Assembly: GCF_000153165.2 (NCBI RefSeq)
Contig: NC_014472.1
Location: 617,501 to 681,500, forward strand
Length of the DNA: 64,000 nt
Reading direction: 5' to 3'
Origin: Maribacter sp. HTCC2170
GTDB taxonomy: Bacteria > Bacteroidota > Bacteroidia > Flavobacteriales > Flavobacteriaceae
Positions 26,112 through 36,695 of the stretch are shown one piece after another (position 1 is the stretch's first letter; every line of letters begins with the position of its first letter). The notes beneath the pieces are model-generated. The model had not been told where the DNA came from and searched no databases. It saw only the letters and a program-made list of their open reading frames with translations. A program made the position numbers and the translations under genes.

Positions 26112-27587
26112 TTAGTACGCCTTAGCAAATAGTACTCTTCTTGACGAAGGTTTACCAGTAACCATACAACTACCTGAAGATGCATCATTCTCCAACGGAA
26201 TACAGCGTATTGTTGCTTTTGTCTCCTCTTTTATTTTATCCTCAGTTGCAATTGAACCATCCCAATGGGCAGAAACAAAACCTCCTTTATCTTCCAGCAC
26301 CTTTTTAAATTCTTCATAAGAATTAACCTCGGTAATATGCTCTTCCCTATACTTATGTGCTTTAGCATAAATATTCTTCTGGATATCTTCCAATAGAAAT
26401 TCAATTTTTGATACCACTTCATCCTCAGGTATGGTAACTTTTTCAAAAGTATCGCGCCTTGCTACCTCATAAGTACCATTCTCCATATCGCGCTGGCCTA
26501 TTGCCAGACGTACAGGCACTCCTTTTAATTCATATTCGTTGAATTTAAAACCTGGCTTATGCGTGTCTCTACTGTCATACTTTACAGAGATTCCTTTCGC
26601 CCTTAACTCTTTCACCAAAGGCCCCACCTTTTCCGAAATAGCATCCAATTGCTCAAGTCCTCTATAAATTGGAACGATTACCACTTGAATTGGTGCCAAT
26701 TTTGGAGGTAATACCAAGCCACTATCATCGCTATGTGTCATTACCAAAGCTCCCATTAATCGCGTTGAAACTCCCCAAGAAGTTGCCCAAACATATTCTT
26801 GTTTACCTTCTTTGGTTGCAAACTTCACATCAAAAGCCTTGGCAAAATTCTGCCCAAGAAAGTGTGATGTACCTGCTTGCAAAGCTTTTCCATCTTGCAT
26901 TAACGCCTCTATACAATACGTTTCTATAGCTCCAGCAAAACGCTCACTTTCTGTCTTGATTCCTTTAATAACAGGTACTGCCATATGATTCTCTGCAAAA
27001 TCGGCATATACATGCATCATTTGTTCAGCCTCCTCAATGGCCTCCTTTTCTGTGGCATGGGCAGTATGCCCTTCTTGCCATAAAAACTCAGCAGTCCTAA
27101 GAAAAAGACGTGTACGCATTTCCCATCGCACAACATTCGCCCATTGGTTGATCAACAATGGTAAATCGCGATATGATTGTATCCACTTTCTATATGTATC
27201 CCAAATAATGGTCTCCGAAGTAGGTCTAACTATAAGTTCTTCTTCTAGTTTTGCATCTGGATCAACAATGATGCCTTTGCCACTTTCATCATTCTTTAAC
27301 CTATAGTGGGTTACAACTGCACATTCCTTTGCAAAACCCTCCACGTGACTAGCTTCTTTACTTAAATATGATTTTGGAATGAACAACGGAAAATATGCAT
27401 TTTCATGCCCCGTCTCCTTGAACATTTTATCCAGTCCGGCCTGCATTTTTTCCCATATGGCGAATCCGTATGGTTTAATGACCATGCATCCGCGAACCCC
27501 CGAATTTTCTGCTAAATCAGCTTTTACTACGAGCTCGTTATACCATTTGGAATAATCCTCACTTCTCTTTGTCAAATTTTTACCCAT
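26112..27587 (-). CDS. proS: prolyl-tRNA synthetase (archaeal/eukaryotic-type, short form)
   Basis: 491 residues, the short ProS type without the large editing insertion of the E. coli form. Class II motifs are visible: [44 protein letters not shown] (motif 2) and the late glycine-rich strand around [21 protein letters not shown] (motif 3). The anticodon-binding domain and a zinc-like C-terminal region follow ([20 protein letters not shown]). Divergent from the GY/SR-rich lipoprotein gene. Confidence 0.95.
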   Translation of the reverse strand: MGKNLTKRSEDYSKWYNELVVKADLAENSGVRGCMVIKPYGFAIWEKMQAGLDKMFKETGHENAYFPLFIPKSYLSKEASHVEGFAKECAVVTHYRLKNDESGKGIIVDPDAKLEEELIVRPTSETIIWDTYRKWIQSYRDLPLLINQWANVVRWEMRTRLFLRTAEFLWQEGHTAHATEKEAIEEAEQMMHVYADFAENHMAVPVIKGIKTESERFAGAIETYCIEALMQDGKALQAGTSHFLGQNFAKAFDVKFATKEGKQEYVWATSWGVSTRLMGALVMTHSDDSGLVLPPKLAPIQVVIVPIYRGLEQLDAISEKVGPLVKELRAKGISVKYDSRDTHKPGFKFNEYELKGVPVRLAIGQRDMENGTYEVARRDTFEKVTIPEDEVVSKIEFLLEDIQKNIYAKAHKYREEHITEVNSYEEFKKVLEDKGGFVSAHWDGSIATEDKIKEETKATIRCIPLENDASSGSCMVTGKPSSRRVLFAKAY

Positions 27588-27682
27588 TATGCGTAGTTTG
27601 GCACAAAACTTGTGTTAATGTTATCAAAATAGTTCGGTAAAACTAACTATTTTTAACATGTTCAACAATAAAATTTGAAACG

Positions 27683-29044
27683 ATGATACATTCTCTACCC
27701 CTATCAAGAATTCGCACCGCGACCCTTCTTGCCATTGCCGGCATATTGGTCGTTTCCTGTGGTTCTTACCAGCAAGCATCATATTATGATAATGATGGCA
27801 TATACGAAGATGATAACGTTCGTGTTGTTGAAAAAGCACCGCAACAGGTAAAGAAGAAAAAAGAACACGACCCTTACTCAGATTATTTTGGCCAGAAGGC
27901 CGATGAATATGGTGAAATATTGGATAGCGAAGTGTTTACTGATATAGATTCTTATTCAAGTGAAATAGAACAGGATAGTCTTCCGCAAAAAGGCGAATTG
28001 ACCGATTACTACAAACCCGAAAATGATTATGAAGGTTATGGCGGTTGGGGTGACAACTCCACTGGTGTTACCATTAATATTTATGACAATGGTTGGAACA
28101 ACTGGGGCTATGGAGGCTATTATAACCCATGGATTTTAAGCAGTTGGAACAATTGGGGTTGGAACGCCTGGAGCCCTTATTACGGTTATGGATACCACGG
28201 ATATAACCCTTGGCACTTCGGCTATGGGTATGGGTACGGTTACGGATATGGTTGGGGCGGCTATTATAGCCCTTGGCGTAATCCTTACTACGGTTACGGG
28301 TATGGTGGTTATTATGGTAACAGATACTACGGAAATAGATATTATAACCGATATGGCAGCTATAGAAATTATGCCTATAACAGAAGTAGACGAGGTTATT
28401 ATAACACAAGTGGCATAGCTGGTAATAGCTCAGCCAGAAATCTTAGAGGAAGGTCTAATTTGAATACCAGAGGAACTTCACCTAGATATAGAAGCAATAG
28501 CACATCCTCAAGGATTGGTAGTACAAGAAGTAGTGCCAATACAAGAAGAACAAGCACTTACAGAAGTAATTCTACCGCTCGAAGAACTGTTGGTGTTGAC
28601 CAAAACAGAGCTTATCGTACAAGTAGAAGTACTAGGACAACCCCAAGATATAATAGTTCATCCAGGAACAGTCAATATTACAGAAGCAGTACCCCTAGAA
28701 GTAGCACATATAGAAGTGGTTCTTCTGGAACTCGAAGCACTACAAGATCTTCTACTCCAAGAAGTTCTACCTACAGAAGTTCAGGTAGTCGTACTAGAAG
28801 TGGTTCTACATATAGAAGTTCTGGAAGAAGCACTAGAAGTTCACAATCTTATAGAAGTTCGGCGCCAAGGAGCAGTAGCTATAGATCAGGAAGCAAAAGT
28901 TCAAGTACTAGAAGCAGCGGCAGCTACAGAAGTTCTGGAGGTAGCTCCAGAAGTTCAGGCAGTAGCGCAAGAAGCTCTGGGGGCTCTTCAAGATCATCAA
29001 GTGGCCGGTCTTCTTCGGGCAGAAGCGGTGGTAGAAGACAATAA
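27683..29044 (+). CDS. Gly/Tyr-rich and Ser/Arg-rich lipoprotein
   Basis: 453 residues. Lipoprotein signal with lipobox VVSC (Cys26). Residues about 30-115 are acidic and of mixed composition; about 115-240 are dominated by Gly, Tyr, Trp and Asn (repeated YGYG, NNWG, RYY); about 240-453 are Ser/Arg/Thr repeats (YRSS, TRSS, RSSG units) with a strongly basic tail. Only the N-terminal part looks able to fold. Coding is supported by the signal peptide and the reading frame staying open over the repeats. A surface, adhesive or polysaccharide-binding role is conceivable, but nothing in it is diagnostic. It is followed after 38 bases by an OmpP1/FadL-type gene. Confidence 0.82.
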   Translation: MIHSLPLSRIRTATLLAIAGILVVSCGSYQQASYYDNDGIYEDDNVRVVEKAPQQVKKKKEHDPYSDYFGQKADEYGEILDSEVFTDIDSYSSEIEQDSLPQKGELTDYYKPENDYEGYGGWGDNSTGVTINIYDNGWNNWGYGGYYNPWILSSWNNWGWNAWSPYYGYGYHGYNPWHFGYGYGYGYGYGWGGYYSPWRNPYYGYGYGGYYGNRYYGNRYYNRYGSYRNYAYNRSRRGYYNTSGIAGNSSARNLRGRSNLNTRGTSPRYRSNSTSSRIGSTRSSANTRRTSTYRSNSTARRTVGVDQNRAYRTSRSTRTTPRYNSSSRNSQYYRSSTPRSSTYRSGSSGTRSTTRSSTPRSSTYRSSGSRTRSGSTYRSSGRSTRSSQSYRSSAPRSSSYRSGSKSSSTRSSGSYRSSGGSSRSSGSSARSSGGSSRSSSGRSSSGRSGGRRQ

Positions 29045-29082
29045 ATCTGGATTATTCAAAAGAGACATTCAAAAAAAATAAG

Positions 29083-30585
29083 ATGAAAAGATATTTAACT
29101 TTCATAGTGATTTTGGCATGCACCTTAGTAAGCGCCCAAAACATAAATGACGTATTACGATTCAGCCATGAAAATTTACAGGGAACAGCTCGCTTTCAAG
29201 GTATGAGTGGTGCATTTGGAGCTTTGGGCGGTGACCTTTCGGCTCTTAGTGTTAACCCAGCCGGATCTGCCGTTTTCAATAACGGTTTAGTTACAATTTC
29301 TGGCACCCATTACGAAATGGATAATTTGGCCAACTACTTTGGAACCTATTCCGGAATCAAAACCAATGATGTTGATATTAATCAATTTGGTGGTGTCTTT
29401 GTTTTTAAAAGTAACGGCAATTCCGATTGGAAAAAAATGGCAATAGCCATCAACTATGACATAGTTCAGAACTTTGATGATGAATTCAACATACAGGGGG
29501 ATAGTAATCAAGGAATCGATAATTATTTTCTGAGTTTTGCCCAAGGGGTTCCTTTTGGTTCAATTTTACTTCAGGACGGAGAATATATTGAAGATGGTTA
29601 TCTAGATATAGGTTCTAATCAGGGATTTGGTGATCAACAGGCATTTTTAGGATACTACGGAGGTATTTTAGATCCAGAAGACCAGGATGAAGCCACCACA
29701 ACATATAATAGCAATGCATTGTACGACAATGTAAACCATAACTTTTTAAGATTAACCTCGGGGTTTAATAGCAAATTTACATTCAATCTCGCCTCACAGT
29801 ATCAAGATAAGCTTTATCTAGGTGCATCATTGAACTTTCACACAATATTTTATGATCAAGTTGATGAATTTCGTGAAAATGGTTATGATACTTCCTCACC
29901 AATTCAGAATACAGATTTTTTCAATTTTCTACATACTGAAGGTTCGGGGTTCTCATTTACTTTGGGAGCTATAGCTAAGCTAAACCAAAGTGTAAGACTT
30001 GGAGGTAGTTATCAATCACCAACATGGTATCGCTTAACCGATGATTTTTCTCAAAGAATCGATTCTGACCTAGCTGATGATGATATCAATTTTATAAACT
30101 TTGATGTCGTTAACCTTTTCGAAGCATACACCATAAAAACACCTGCAAAACTTACGGGTAGTATGGCTTTGGTTTTTGGCAAGGAAGGACTTCTAAGCTT
30201 TGACTACGGCTATCAAGATATGTCACAGGCTGAGTTAAGACCAACAAGTGATTCAAGTTTCGCGACCATTAATTCAGAAATAGCCAATAATCTTGGCGCA
30301 GTATCTTCTTTTAGATTAGGTGGAGAATACCGCGTGGACCAAGTAAGTCTTCGTGCAGGTTACAGGTTTGAACAAAGTCCTTATTCCGACGGAAATAATA
30401 TTGGTGATCTAACAGGGTATTCTGGCGGACTTGGTTACAACTTTGGGGGGAGTAAATTAGACCTTGCCGTAAATAGAACAGAGCAAGATTATAACATGCA
30501 GTTGTTTAACACTGGTATTACCACACCTGCCCTAATTAACAAAATAAACACAAATGTAACTTTAAGTTATACCATGAATTTCTAA
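29083..30585 (+). CDS. OmpP1/FadL/TodX family outer-membrane transporter
   Basis: 500 residues. Signal peptide cut after VSAQ; the mature N-terminus NINDVLRFSHENLQGTARFQGMSGAFGALGGDLSALSVNPAGSA is the conserved hatch-like region of this family. The rest shows beta-strand alternation ending in aromatic TLSYTMNF, as in outer-membrane barrels. Family members take up hydrophobic compounds. It is probably cotranscribed with the preceding lipoprotein gene and ends at a strong bidirectional terminator. Confidence 0.88.
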   Translation: MKRYLTFIVILACTLVSAQNINDVLRFSHENLQGTARFQGMSGAFGALGGDLSALSVNPAGSAVFNNGLVTISGTHYEMDNLANYFGTYSGIKTNDVDINQFGGVFVFKSNGNSDWKKMAIAINYDIVQNFDDEFNIQGDSNQGIDNYFLSFAQGVPFGSILLQDGEYIEDGYLDIGSNQGFGDQQAFLGYYGGILDPEDQDEATTTYNSNALYDNVNHNFLRLTSGFNSKFTFNLASQYQDKLYLGASLNFHTIFYDQVDEFRENGYDTSSPIQNTDFFNFLHTEGSGFSFTLGAIAKLNQSVRLGGSYQSPTWYRLTDDFSQRIDSDLADDDINFINFDVVNLFEAYTIKTPAKLTGSMALVFGKEGLLSFDYGYQDMSQAELRPTSDSSFATINSEIANNLGAVSSFRLGGEYRVDQVSLRAGYRFEQSPYSDGNNIGDLTGYSGGLGYNFGGSKLDLAVNRTEQDYNMQLFNTGITTPALINKINTNVTLSYTMNF

Positions 30586-30600
30586 AAGCAAAAACCCAAT

Positions 30601-30639
30601 AAATTAAAAAAGACCGGTAAAACCGGTCTTTTTTAATTT
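30601..30639. terminator. bidirectional terminator between porin and T9SS gene
   Basis: A perfect 18-bp inverted repeat (30601-30618 with 30622-30639; core AAAGACCGGT/ACCGGTCTTT) with an AAA loop. The right arm overlaps the stop codon of the convergent T9SS type B gene. Confidence 0.9.
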
Positions 30640-32068
30640 ATCGTTTTAATGTAAAGTGAGTCCGTAATGTCTTTGCAACCAAAGCACCACCATCATCACG
30701 TGAATATTCCATTTTAAACCAATAATCCGAAGATGGCATTGGTTTACCGTTAAAAGTACCGTCCCACCCTATAGTGGTCTCATCCAGCTGTTTTAAAAGT
30801 TTACCGTATCGGTCAAAAATGTGAACGACGGGATCGGTAAGGGTTTCAATACCAAGGACATTCCAAAAATCATGAAAGCCATCTGTATTTGGAGTAAAGA
30901 ACTTAGGGTACCCCACCACTAAAAATTCTATAGGTCCCGAAGTCCCGCATCCATTTTTATCATTTACAATAACAGAATTCAAACCTGGGGGAACATCTAT
31001 AAAAATTGGGTCGTCTTGAAATTCACCCCCATTGATTGCATATTCATAATCTCCATTACCAACAACATTGAACTCAACATTATTACGATCCGAAAGATCA
31101 TCTAAAATTGTTACTTCGTTTCCTGGTTCAAGAGCTGGTATTCCATAAAAAGTGATTAAAATATCATCCGTCACGACTCCTGCTGAAAGACTAGGTTGCA
31201 ATTCAACAAAGTATCGACCAGAATCTGGACTAGAAACTGTGAGTTCCGTTTCAGTCGGGCCATTTGCCAATACCGCATCAATAACACCGTCATCTTCATA
31301 GTCTACAGACCATATGACATTAGTAATATCAGGACCAGCGGGTGAGTTTAAAGCACTCAGGATAATATCAGGGTCACCTTCACAAGCCGTTATATCCAAT
31401 CCTAAAAATTCATCTCTAAGGGTACAGTCCAAAGCATTATCCTGATCTGCATCAACAGAACTACCAGTAAAAGTCAAGGAAAAAGTTTCAGCATCACCAT
31501 TAAAATTAGTATTGAAATTGTTGACTAATATATAATATACTTCTCCGGGAAGTACATCCAACCAATCATCATAAGTATTTTGACTACCCTTTACAAAAGG
31601 CCCTCCCGGAACACCATTCTCAGGATTAACCCCTATACCGGTAAAACTAGTGGTATTAACTTCGTAATTACATCTAATTGGTTGCGCTGTACCATTACTT
31701 ATACTCCCACAATCAACATCTGGGCCATATACTGCAAAATCCCATTCAGCAGTCACAGTACCGACACCGCCCACTGGTAAAGCCTCTATATCAAAACCAA
31801 CTTGACCTCCTGTTCCGGCCCTGAACACGAACCAAGATGTATTATTCTCAATATTCGCAGAACTAACACTTCCTTTTTCCAAACATCCGCTTTGTCGAAT
31901 AAAATCTGGATCAAAATCATCAATATCCCCACCTCCATCCACCATTGGCATTATTGGCTGACCATCGGCACATACAGGAATTGCACTTCTACAATCCGGA
32001 GAGTTTTGGGCGTTCATCCCTATTGTAAACAGGAAAAAACAACAAACAACGCAAATTAGTGTTCGCAT
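30638..32068 (-). CDS. T9SS type B sorting domain protein
   Basis: 476 residues from ATG 32068, chosen because it gives a compact signal peptide (MRTLICVV... cut after MNAQ); an ATG six codons upstream is possible. The mature N-terminus (PDCRSAIPVCADG) leads into a beta-sandwich domain also seen in the next gene, and the C-terminus is a gliding-motility-associated type B domain: YPKFFTPNTDGFHDFWNV, IFDRYGKLLKQL, GWDGTFNGKPMPSSDYWF and HFTLKR. It should be exported by the type IX system to the cell surface. Ligand unknown. Confidence 0.9.
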   Translation of the reverse strand: MRTLICVVCCFFLFTIGMNAQNSPDCRSAIPVCADGQPIMPMVDGGGDIDDFDPDFIRQSGCLEKGSVSSANIENNTSWFVFRAGTGGQVGFDIEALPVGGVGTVTAEWDFAVYGPDVDCGSISNGTAQPIRCNYEVNTTSFTGIGVNPENGVPGGPFVKGSQNTYDDWLDVLPGEVYYILVNNFNTNFNGDAETFSLTFTGSSVDADQDNALDCTLRDEFLGLDITACEGDPDIILSALNSPAGPDITNVIWSVDYEDDGVIDAVLANGPTETELTVSSPDSGRYFVELQPSLSAGVVTDDILITFYGIPALEPGNEVTILDDLSDRNNVEFNVVGNGDYEYAINGGEFQDDPIFIDVPPGLNSVIVNDKNGCGTSGPIEFLVVGYPKFFTPNTDGFHDFWNVLGIETLTDPVVHIFDRYGKLLKQLDETTIGWDGTFNGKPMPSSDYWFKMEYSRDDGGALVAKTLRTHFTLKR

Positions 32069-32193
32069 AGAATATGGGGCTAACATTATACTACTGATAA
32101 ATAGTATAACTCTAGCACTATTCTTTTATTATAATTTAGCGAAAATTTACGTAGTTAATCGATAAAATGCATTGATCCTAAAAACAAATCGGG

Positions 32194-34002
32194 CTATCTT
32201 CTTAATGAGAAGTGATTATTGATGTACTTCGCAGTACTCCTTTGCCCAAGGTTATCTAAATAGGTCAATTTAAACCAATAATCAGAAGAAGGCAATAAGT
32301 TTCCATTAAAATGTCCATCCCAGCCACTATCTGTTTGACTCAACTGTTTTAACAATTTACCATAGCGATCGTATATAAATACAACAGGGTTTTCAAGATT
32401 AGAAATCCCAGCAATGTGCCATAACTCATTATTGTCATCCCCATTTGGAGTAAAGAATTTCGGAAAACCAACGACAACAATCTGTTCTGTTGTCGTTCCA
32501 CAGCCATTTGTATCGTTAACCGTTACCGTATGCATTCCCGGTATTATATCTATAAAAACATTCGAAGTTTGAAAATCCCCATCATTTAATCGGTATTCAA
32601 CATTGTTGGTCACATCGGTTATTATGCTAACAGTGTTATTATTTTGTAAATCCTCAATAAGAATATCTGTAATCACAGGTGTAGTTGACTCTGTCACATT
32701 TATTGTTCTTACATCACTACAACTTAATCCTCCTAACGAATTCGTTGCAGTAACCGTATATGTTCCTGCCTGTGTAATTACAATACTGGAAGTAATTTGA
32801 CCAGAATCCCACATATATGTATAATTAGAATTTGGTGGGGAGAGCTCACCGATTGTAGTACTTGAATTTTCAGCACAGAGGTAAACCTCAGTTTCAAAAT
32901 TCATTATTGGCGTTTCTAAATTGGTAAGTTGAAATTCTTCAGATGCATCAAAGCACATCGGATTATTTATAGATGTAACTCTAGTATATATGGTTTGGGA
33001 ACCATTACCTGTTGTGTACTGTCTAGGCAATATATTTTGTCCGTTGGTTGCATCGGTCAATGACGAATGGTAACTCACAATAAATTCTGTGGGGTTTTGA
33101 ACACCTAGTACTTCACTATCTTTTTGTGACAGATTATAAATCTCAGAACCAGAACATGAGGCATCATCAGTTATTGCGAAAGAGACAGGCAAAGGGGAAT
33201 AAGCAACTTGAACATAGCTATTGATGTTATTGTTGGTCGGAGTTGCAACATGAACTCTATACGTACCTGAATTTGTTACTTGTAGGGTTGAATTGTGCTG
33301 CCCCATAACGGGTTGAAAACCGCTTCCAAGGTCTTCGTACCAGTCATAATTGATAGCGTCGGCTGTTGTGGCATCCAAGGTAACTATATCATTTTCACAA
33401 GCAGCAATAGGTGGACCCAGTAAATTATTGATGATTGAACAATCCAATGCGTCATAGGGATTGGTCACGAATATGTTACCCGAAAATTGAATTGAAAATC
33501 CAGAGTTATTATTACTGAAATTATTGATTAACAAATAATAGTCCTCTCCAAGTTCAACTTGAAGCCAATCTTCATATTGAATATTTTCAACATCTCCCGT
33601 TGGGTCTTGACCTACACCTACAAAGGCACTTTCATCTTGATTATCAAAAAAATTACACCGAATAGGATCCCCAAGATTATTGCAATCGCTAGTCTTGTAA
33701 AGGGCAAAATCCCAATCTTCTTCCGTATCAAAACCAATATTGAAACCCAATTGACCTGATGCGCCAGTTTTGAAACGATACCACCCTGAGTTTGATTCTA
33801 TTGCACCTGTAGTGGTCTGTTCTAAACAACCGGTCTTCTGTGCCCCATTAAAATCATCAGAACCATAGCCCATTGTACCCCCATTAACTGGTGTATTATT
33901 ACAGATGGGTATAGCATTGCCACAATCAGGGGCAATCTGAGCAAAAGCAGAAGAAAACCCTAACAGCAAAGCCAAACAGATAAAAACACTTTTTTGCCTC
34001 AT
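32194..34002 (-). CDS. T9SS type B sorting domain protein, larger paralogue
   Basis: 602 residues with signal peptide cut after AFAQ. It shares its N-terminal domain (PDCGNAIPICNNTPV, GWYRFKTG, CNNLGDPIRCNF) and C-terminal type B domain (FPKFFTPNGDDNNELWHI, IYDRYGKLLKQL, GWDGHFNGNLLPSSDYWF, HFSLRR) with the following gene and has an extra pair of Ig-like segments in the middle (GTYRVHVATP, GTYTVTATNSLGG). Probably a tandem duplicate with domain gain. Surface-exposed; partner unknown. Confidence 0.9.
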   Translation of the reverse strand: MRQKSVFICLALLLGFSSAFAQIAPDCGNAIPICNNTPVNGGTMGYGSDDFNGAQKTGCLEQTTTGAIESNSGWYRFKTGASGQLGFNIGFDTEEDWDFALYKTSDCNNLGDPIRCNFFDNQDESAFVGVGQDPTGDVENIQYEDWLQVELGEDYYLLINNFSNNNSGFSIQFSGNIFVTNPYDALDCSIINNLLGPPIAACENDIVTLDATTADAINYDWYEDLGSGFQPVMGQHNSTLQVTNSGTYRVHVATPTNNNINSYVQVAYSPLPVSFAITDDASCSGSEIYNLSQKDSEVLGVQNPTEFIVSYHSSLTDATNGQNILPRQYTTGNGSQTIYTRVTSINNPMCFDASEEFQLTNLETPIMNFETEVYLCAENSSTTIGELSPPNSNYTYMWDSGQITSSIVITQAGTYTVTATNSLGGLSCSDVRTINVTESTTPVITDILIEDLQNNNTVSIITDVTNNVEYRLNDGDFQTSNVFIDIIPGMHTVTVNDTNGCGTTTEQIVVVGFPKFFTPNGDDNNELWHIAGISNLENPVVFIYDRYGKLLKQLSQTDSGWDGHFNGNLLPSSDYWFKLTYLDNLGQRSTAKYINNHFSLRR

Positions 34003-34108
34003 CTAATAGTTCCAAACTTGGAGATTATAAAAATAATCAGCACTTTTTCTTAACACTAATTTATGTTGTGTAATGGCGTAATGGTGGTATAAAGTGCCAT
34101 ATTATGTA

Positions 34109-34116
34109 TATCTTTG
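34109..34116 (+). promoter_or_regulatory. -7 element (TATCTTTG) before folE
   Basis: TAnnTTTG match 23 bases before the folE ATG; no clear TTG at the expected distance. Confidence 0.4.
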
Positions 34117-34139
34117 CCGTTCTGTAAAGTTATTTTTGA

Positions 34140-34820
34140 ATGAAATTAGATAGTACATTGGAAGAGCATTTTGAGGACATGGGAAATGATCATGTCTCTT
34201 CGGCGGAAGACACCCCATTACGTGACGATGCTTTTGTTTTAAACGATGATGAAAAAATTGAACGTATTAAAGCGAATGTGAGAGAAATAATGCTCACATT
34301 GGGTCTCGATTTAGATGACGATAGTCTGAATGGTACACCTAATCGTGTTGCTAAAATGTTTGTTAATGAGATATTCGGTGGGTTAAACCCAAAGAGAAAG
34401 CCAAAATCATCAACTTTCAAGAATAAATACAAGTATGGTGAAATGCTGGTCGAAAAAAATATAACATTGTATTCCACATGTGAACATCATCTATTACCGA
34501 TTGTAGGAAAGGCTCATGTTGCTTACATCTCTAATGGAACAGTCGTAGGTTTGTCCAAAATGAATCGCATCGTTGATTTTTATGCAAAAAGACCACAGGT
34601 TCAGGAAAGATTGAATATTCAAATAGTTAGAGAGCTTCAAAAAGTATTGAATACCGAGGATGTTGCCTGCGTAATAGATGCCAAACATTTATGCGTAAAT
34701 TCCAGAGGAATCAGGGATGTCGAAAGTAGTACTGTAACTGCTGAATACGGTGGTAAATTCAAAGACGAAACAGTTCGTCGTGAATTTTTGGAATATTTAA
34801 ATCTGGATACAAAATTTTAA
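34140..34820 (+). CDS. folE: GTP cyclohydrolase I
   Basis: 226 residues. Converts GTP to dihydroneopterin triphosphate, first step of folate/pterin synthesis. Zinc and catalytic motifs are present: STCEHHLLP (Cys and two His), VGLSKMNRIVDFYAKRPQVQERL, and DAKHLCVNSRG with the third ligand Cys. The acidic N-terminal 40 residues are extra compared with short forms. Stop is 15 bases before cysS, on the same strand. Confidence 0.96.
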   Translation: MKLDSTLEEHFEDMGNDHVSSAEDTPLRDDAFVLNDDEKIERIKANVREIMLTLGLDLDDDSLNGTPNRVAKMFVNEIFGGLNPKRKPKSSTFKNKYKYGEMLVEKNITLYSTCEHHLLPIVGKAHVAYISNGTVVGLSKMNRIVDFYAKRPQVQERLNIQIVRELQKVLNTEDVACVIDAKHLCVNSRGIRDVESSTVTAEYGGKFKDETVRREFLEYLNLDTKF

Positions 34821-34835
34821 TCGTTTTCGCCTAAG

Positions 34836-36317
34836 ATGCAATTGTACAAAGAACAAAAACTAAAAGTTTCCAACTCACTTACCGGAAAAAAACAAGATTT
34901 TGAACCTATTAACGAGGGTCATATAGGCATGTATGTCTGTGGACCTACCGTATATAGCAATGTACATTTGGGCAATTGTAGAACTTTCATGTCTTTCGAC
35001 ATGATATTCAGATATTTTAAGCATTTAGGCTATAAAGTACGTTATGTAAGAAATATTACGGATGCGGGCCATTTGGTTGATGATGCAGATGAAGGAGAGG
35101 ACAAGATTGCCAAAAAGGCAAGACTTGAAAAAATAGAGCCGATGGAGGTCGTTCAGCGTTATACTGTGGACTTCCACAACATATTAGATCAGTTTAATTT
35201 TCTGCCTCCTAGCATTGAACCAACTGCCACGGGTCATATAATTGAGCAATTGGAAATCATCAAGGAAATTCTTAAAAAAGAATTTGCCTATGAGGTAAAT
35301 GGGTCTGTTTATTTTGATGTAAAAAAATTCAATGAGAGTTTTGAGTACGGTAAATTGAGCGGAAGAAAATTGGAAGACATGATAGCCAATACACGTGAAC
35401 TTACTGCTCAAAGTGACAAAAGAAGCCCTCAAGATTTCGCATTGTGGAAAAAAGCAGAACCACAGCATATTATGCGCTGGCCTTCACCTTGGGGTGATGG
35501 TTTTCCTGGTTGGCATTTGGAATGTACAGCTATGAGCACAAAATATCTTGGAGAGACTTTTGACATTCATGGAGGAGGAATGGATCTTAAATTTCCACAT
35601 CATGAATGCGAGATTGCCCAAGCCGAAGCAAGCAATGGTCATTCCCCTGTAAATTACTGGTTGCACGCCAATATGTTGACCATGAATGGCAAAAAAATGG
35701 CAAAATCAACAGGAAACAATATTCTTCCAGGTGAAATATTCACAGGTAAAAATGATATCTTGAGTAAAGCATTTACTCCGTCGGTTGTTCGATTTTTTAT
35801 GATGCAGGCACATTATACAAGTATTCTTGACTTAAGTAACGATGCGCTTCTGGCTTCTGAAAAAGGATATCAAAGATTAATGGAAGCTGTCGAAAACCTT
35901 GATGGTTTGGATGCCGGTGGGAAATCAGATTTCGATGTCATTGAATGGCGCCAAAAATGTTACGATGCCATGAACGATGATTTCAACACACCTATTTTGA
36001 TTGCAAATTTGTTTGAAGCCGTTAAACATATTAACCTCATACAAGAGGGTAACGAAAGTATTTCGATTTCAGATAAAGAATTACTTCAGCAAACAATGAA
36101 AGGTTTTGTATTTGAAGTTCTTGGATTGGAGCAAAAAAATGAAAGTGGTCAAGATTCAAATAAACTTCAGGGCGTTGTTGAATTATTGATTCAACTTCGG
36201 AATGAAGCACGAAGCAATAAAGATTTTGTCACATCTGATAAAATTCGAGATCAATTGTTAGCCTTAGGCATTCAACTTAAAGATGGGAAAGAAGGTACTA
36301 CTTTTAGCGTTTCTTAA
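34836..36317 (+). CDS. cysS: cysteinyl-tRNA synthetase
   Basis: 493 residues. Class I synthetase with the HIGH-type motif HLGN (44-47), the zinc ligand Cys35 in VCGPTVY, the LECTAMS and [10 protein letters not shown] zinc segments, and the KMSKS-type loop KKMAKSTGN. The C-terminal anticodon-binding helices ([14 protein letters not shown]) are complete. Directly downstream of folE and followed by yidD. Confidence 0.96.
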   Translation: MQLYKEQKLKVSNSLTGKKQDFEPINEGHIGMYVCGPTVYSNVHLGNCRTFMSFDMIFRYFKHLGYKVRYVRNITDAGHLVDDADEGEDKIAKKARLEKIEPMEVVQRYTVDFHNILDQFNFLPPSIEPTATGHIIEQLEIIKEILKKEFAYEVNGSVYFDVKKFNESFEYGKLSGRKLEDMIANTRELTAQSDKRSPQDFALWKKAEPQHIMRWPSPWGDGFPGWHLECTAMSTKYLGETFDIHGGGMDLKFPHHECEIAQAEASNGHSPVNYWLHANMLTMNGKKMAKSTGNNILPGEIFTGKNDILSKAFTPSVVRFFMMQAHYTSILDLSNDALLASEKGYQRLMEAVENLDGLDAGGKSDFDVIEWRQKCYDAMNDDFNTPILIANLFEAVKHINLIQEGNESISISDKELLQQTMKGFVFEVLGLEQKNESGQDSNKLQGVVELLIQLRNEARSNKDFVTSDKIRDQLLALGIQLKDGKEGTTFSVS

Positions 36318-36357
36318 ACCCGCCTTATTCTTTCTGTAAAGCTTATTGACTTTTTGT

Positions 36358-36597
36358 ATGGAAAATAGAATCACAGTGAAGAAAGTACTTATTGCACCTT
36401 TTGTTCTGTTGGTCAAGTTCTACCAATATGCAATTTCGCCATACACACCTGCAACTTGTCGCTATTCCCCTACCTGTTCACACTATACATTAGAGGCTTT
36501 GCAAAAACATGGTCTCTTTAAAGGAGGTTGGCTTTCTATAAAGCGTATTTTCAGTTGCCATCCGTGGGGAGGAAAAGGTTATGACCCCGTTCCTTAA
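36358..36597 (+). CDS. yidD: YidD membrane protein insertion efficiency factor
   Basis: 79 residues from ATG 36358; an in-frame TTG four codons upstream is less likely. Family marks: [28 protein letters not shown] with three conserved cysteines, [24 protein letters not shown]. It assists insertion of membrane proteins together with YidC. Follows cysS by 40 bases. Confidence 0.94.
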   Translation: MENRITVKKVLIAPFVLLVKFYQYAISPYTPATCRYSPTCSHYTLEALQKHGLFKGGWLSIKRIFSCHPWGGKGYDPVP

Positions 36598-36695
36598 CAC
36601 AATTCAAATGGGTTCATTTGAATATTTCAAATACCATCGAATCAATACCGAGTACTTTATTCTAAATAGCTATCTTAGCTTTTCAAATTTTACAT

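Noticed and set aside
28515-29081. 188-residue open frame inside the SR-rich region in another frame
   Set aside because: It is a shadow produced by repeats of AGAAGT/TCTAGA-like codons; its translation is an unnatural Leu/Val/Glu repeat without a start signal. The frame with the lipoprotein signal peptide is the real one.
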